DNA of 5,646 nt, taken from Deltaproteobacteria bacterium. GTDB taxonomy: Bacteria > Desulfobacterota > BSN033 > UBA1163. Positions 5,617 to 5,646 of the stretch are shown here, one piece after another. The translations under genes were made by a program, and so were the position numbers. Location: assembly GCA_016875155.1 (NCBI GenBank), contig VGSD01000209.1, forward strand, positions 1-5,646, given 5' to 3'. The notes beneath the pieces are model-generated. The model searched no databases, was not told where the DNA came from, and saw only the letters and a list, made by a program, of their open reading frames with translations. Numbering within the stretch: the stretch's first letter is position 1; each line of letters begins with the position of its first letter.

Positions 5617-5646
5617 TCAAAATTCAAATGGGATGTCTTCATTCGT
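5617..5646 (-). CDS. Possible C-terminal end of a minus-strand gene (partial)
   Basis: Read from the right edge on the minus strand, nine codons give TNEDIPFEF followed by a TGA at 5617-5619. The acidic-IPF pattern resembles the C-terminal tips of proteins such as SSB (DDDIPF), and a small hairpin follows directly. Nine codons are far too few to establish a gene or product. A plus-strand frame starting with ATG at 5609 is also open to the edge (MWSQNSNGMSSF) but has no Shine-Dalgarno. Confidence 0.25.
   Translation of the reverse strand, partial: TNEDIPFEF

Overview
The window looks like part of an exopolysaccharide (EPS) export and assembly locus from a Gram-negative bacterium. An outer-membrane beta-barrel, a two-transmembrane polysaccharide co-polymerase, an ExeA-like AAA ATPase and a cytoplasmic tyrosine autokinase follow one another on the + strand. 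This set and order resemble the EPS loci that accompany the XrtA exosortase/PEP-CTERM system in Proteobacteria, Desulfobacterota and Nitrospirota. No exosortase, PEP-CTERM protein or glycosyltransferase lies in the window, so that assignment is inference from the kinase and ATPase families. Moderate GC and the S23-type four-helix-bundle gene fit an environmental Desulfobacterota- or Nitrospirota-like genome, but the taxon cannot be fixed from this sequence.

Layout. Bases 1-929 hold the 3' part of a beta-barrel gene whose start lies outside the window. Bases 942-2501 encode a GNVR/Wzz-type chain-length protein, 2505-3506 the membrane-anchored AAA ATPase, and 3539-4456 the tyrosine autokinase. 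Gaps of 3-32 bases suggest one operon. A 127-base gap follows, ending in two imperfect 21-base direct repeats that run into the start of a NusG/UpxY-like antiterminator gene (4584-5078). Next comes a clearly AT-richer gene (5131-5499, about 35% GC by hand count) for an S23-family four-helix-bundle protein. It is flanked by GCAGCAC-rich imperfect inverted repeats. The last 150 bases hold a cluster of these repeats, a small hairpin, and possibly the last nine codons of a minus-strand gene ending in an acidic DIPF-like tail.

How the genes may work together. The co-polymerase and the separate kinase form a split Wzc-like pair that controls polymer length by cycles of tyrosine phosphorylation. The ATPase probably energises or organises the envelope complex, and the barrel is a candidate outer-membrane exit or secretion partner. 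The NusG paralogue would let RNA polymerase read through long polysaccharide operons. The four-helix-bundle gene does not obviously belong to this pathway; its composition and flanking repeats suggest a later insertion.

The core genes are a recognisable system rather than a new one. The least explained parts are the repeat-bounded four-helix-bundle unit, the in-frame palindrome inside it, and the repeat-derived leader of the antiterminator gene.
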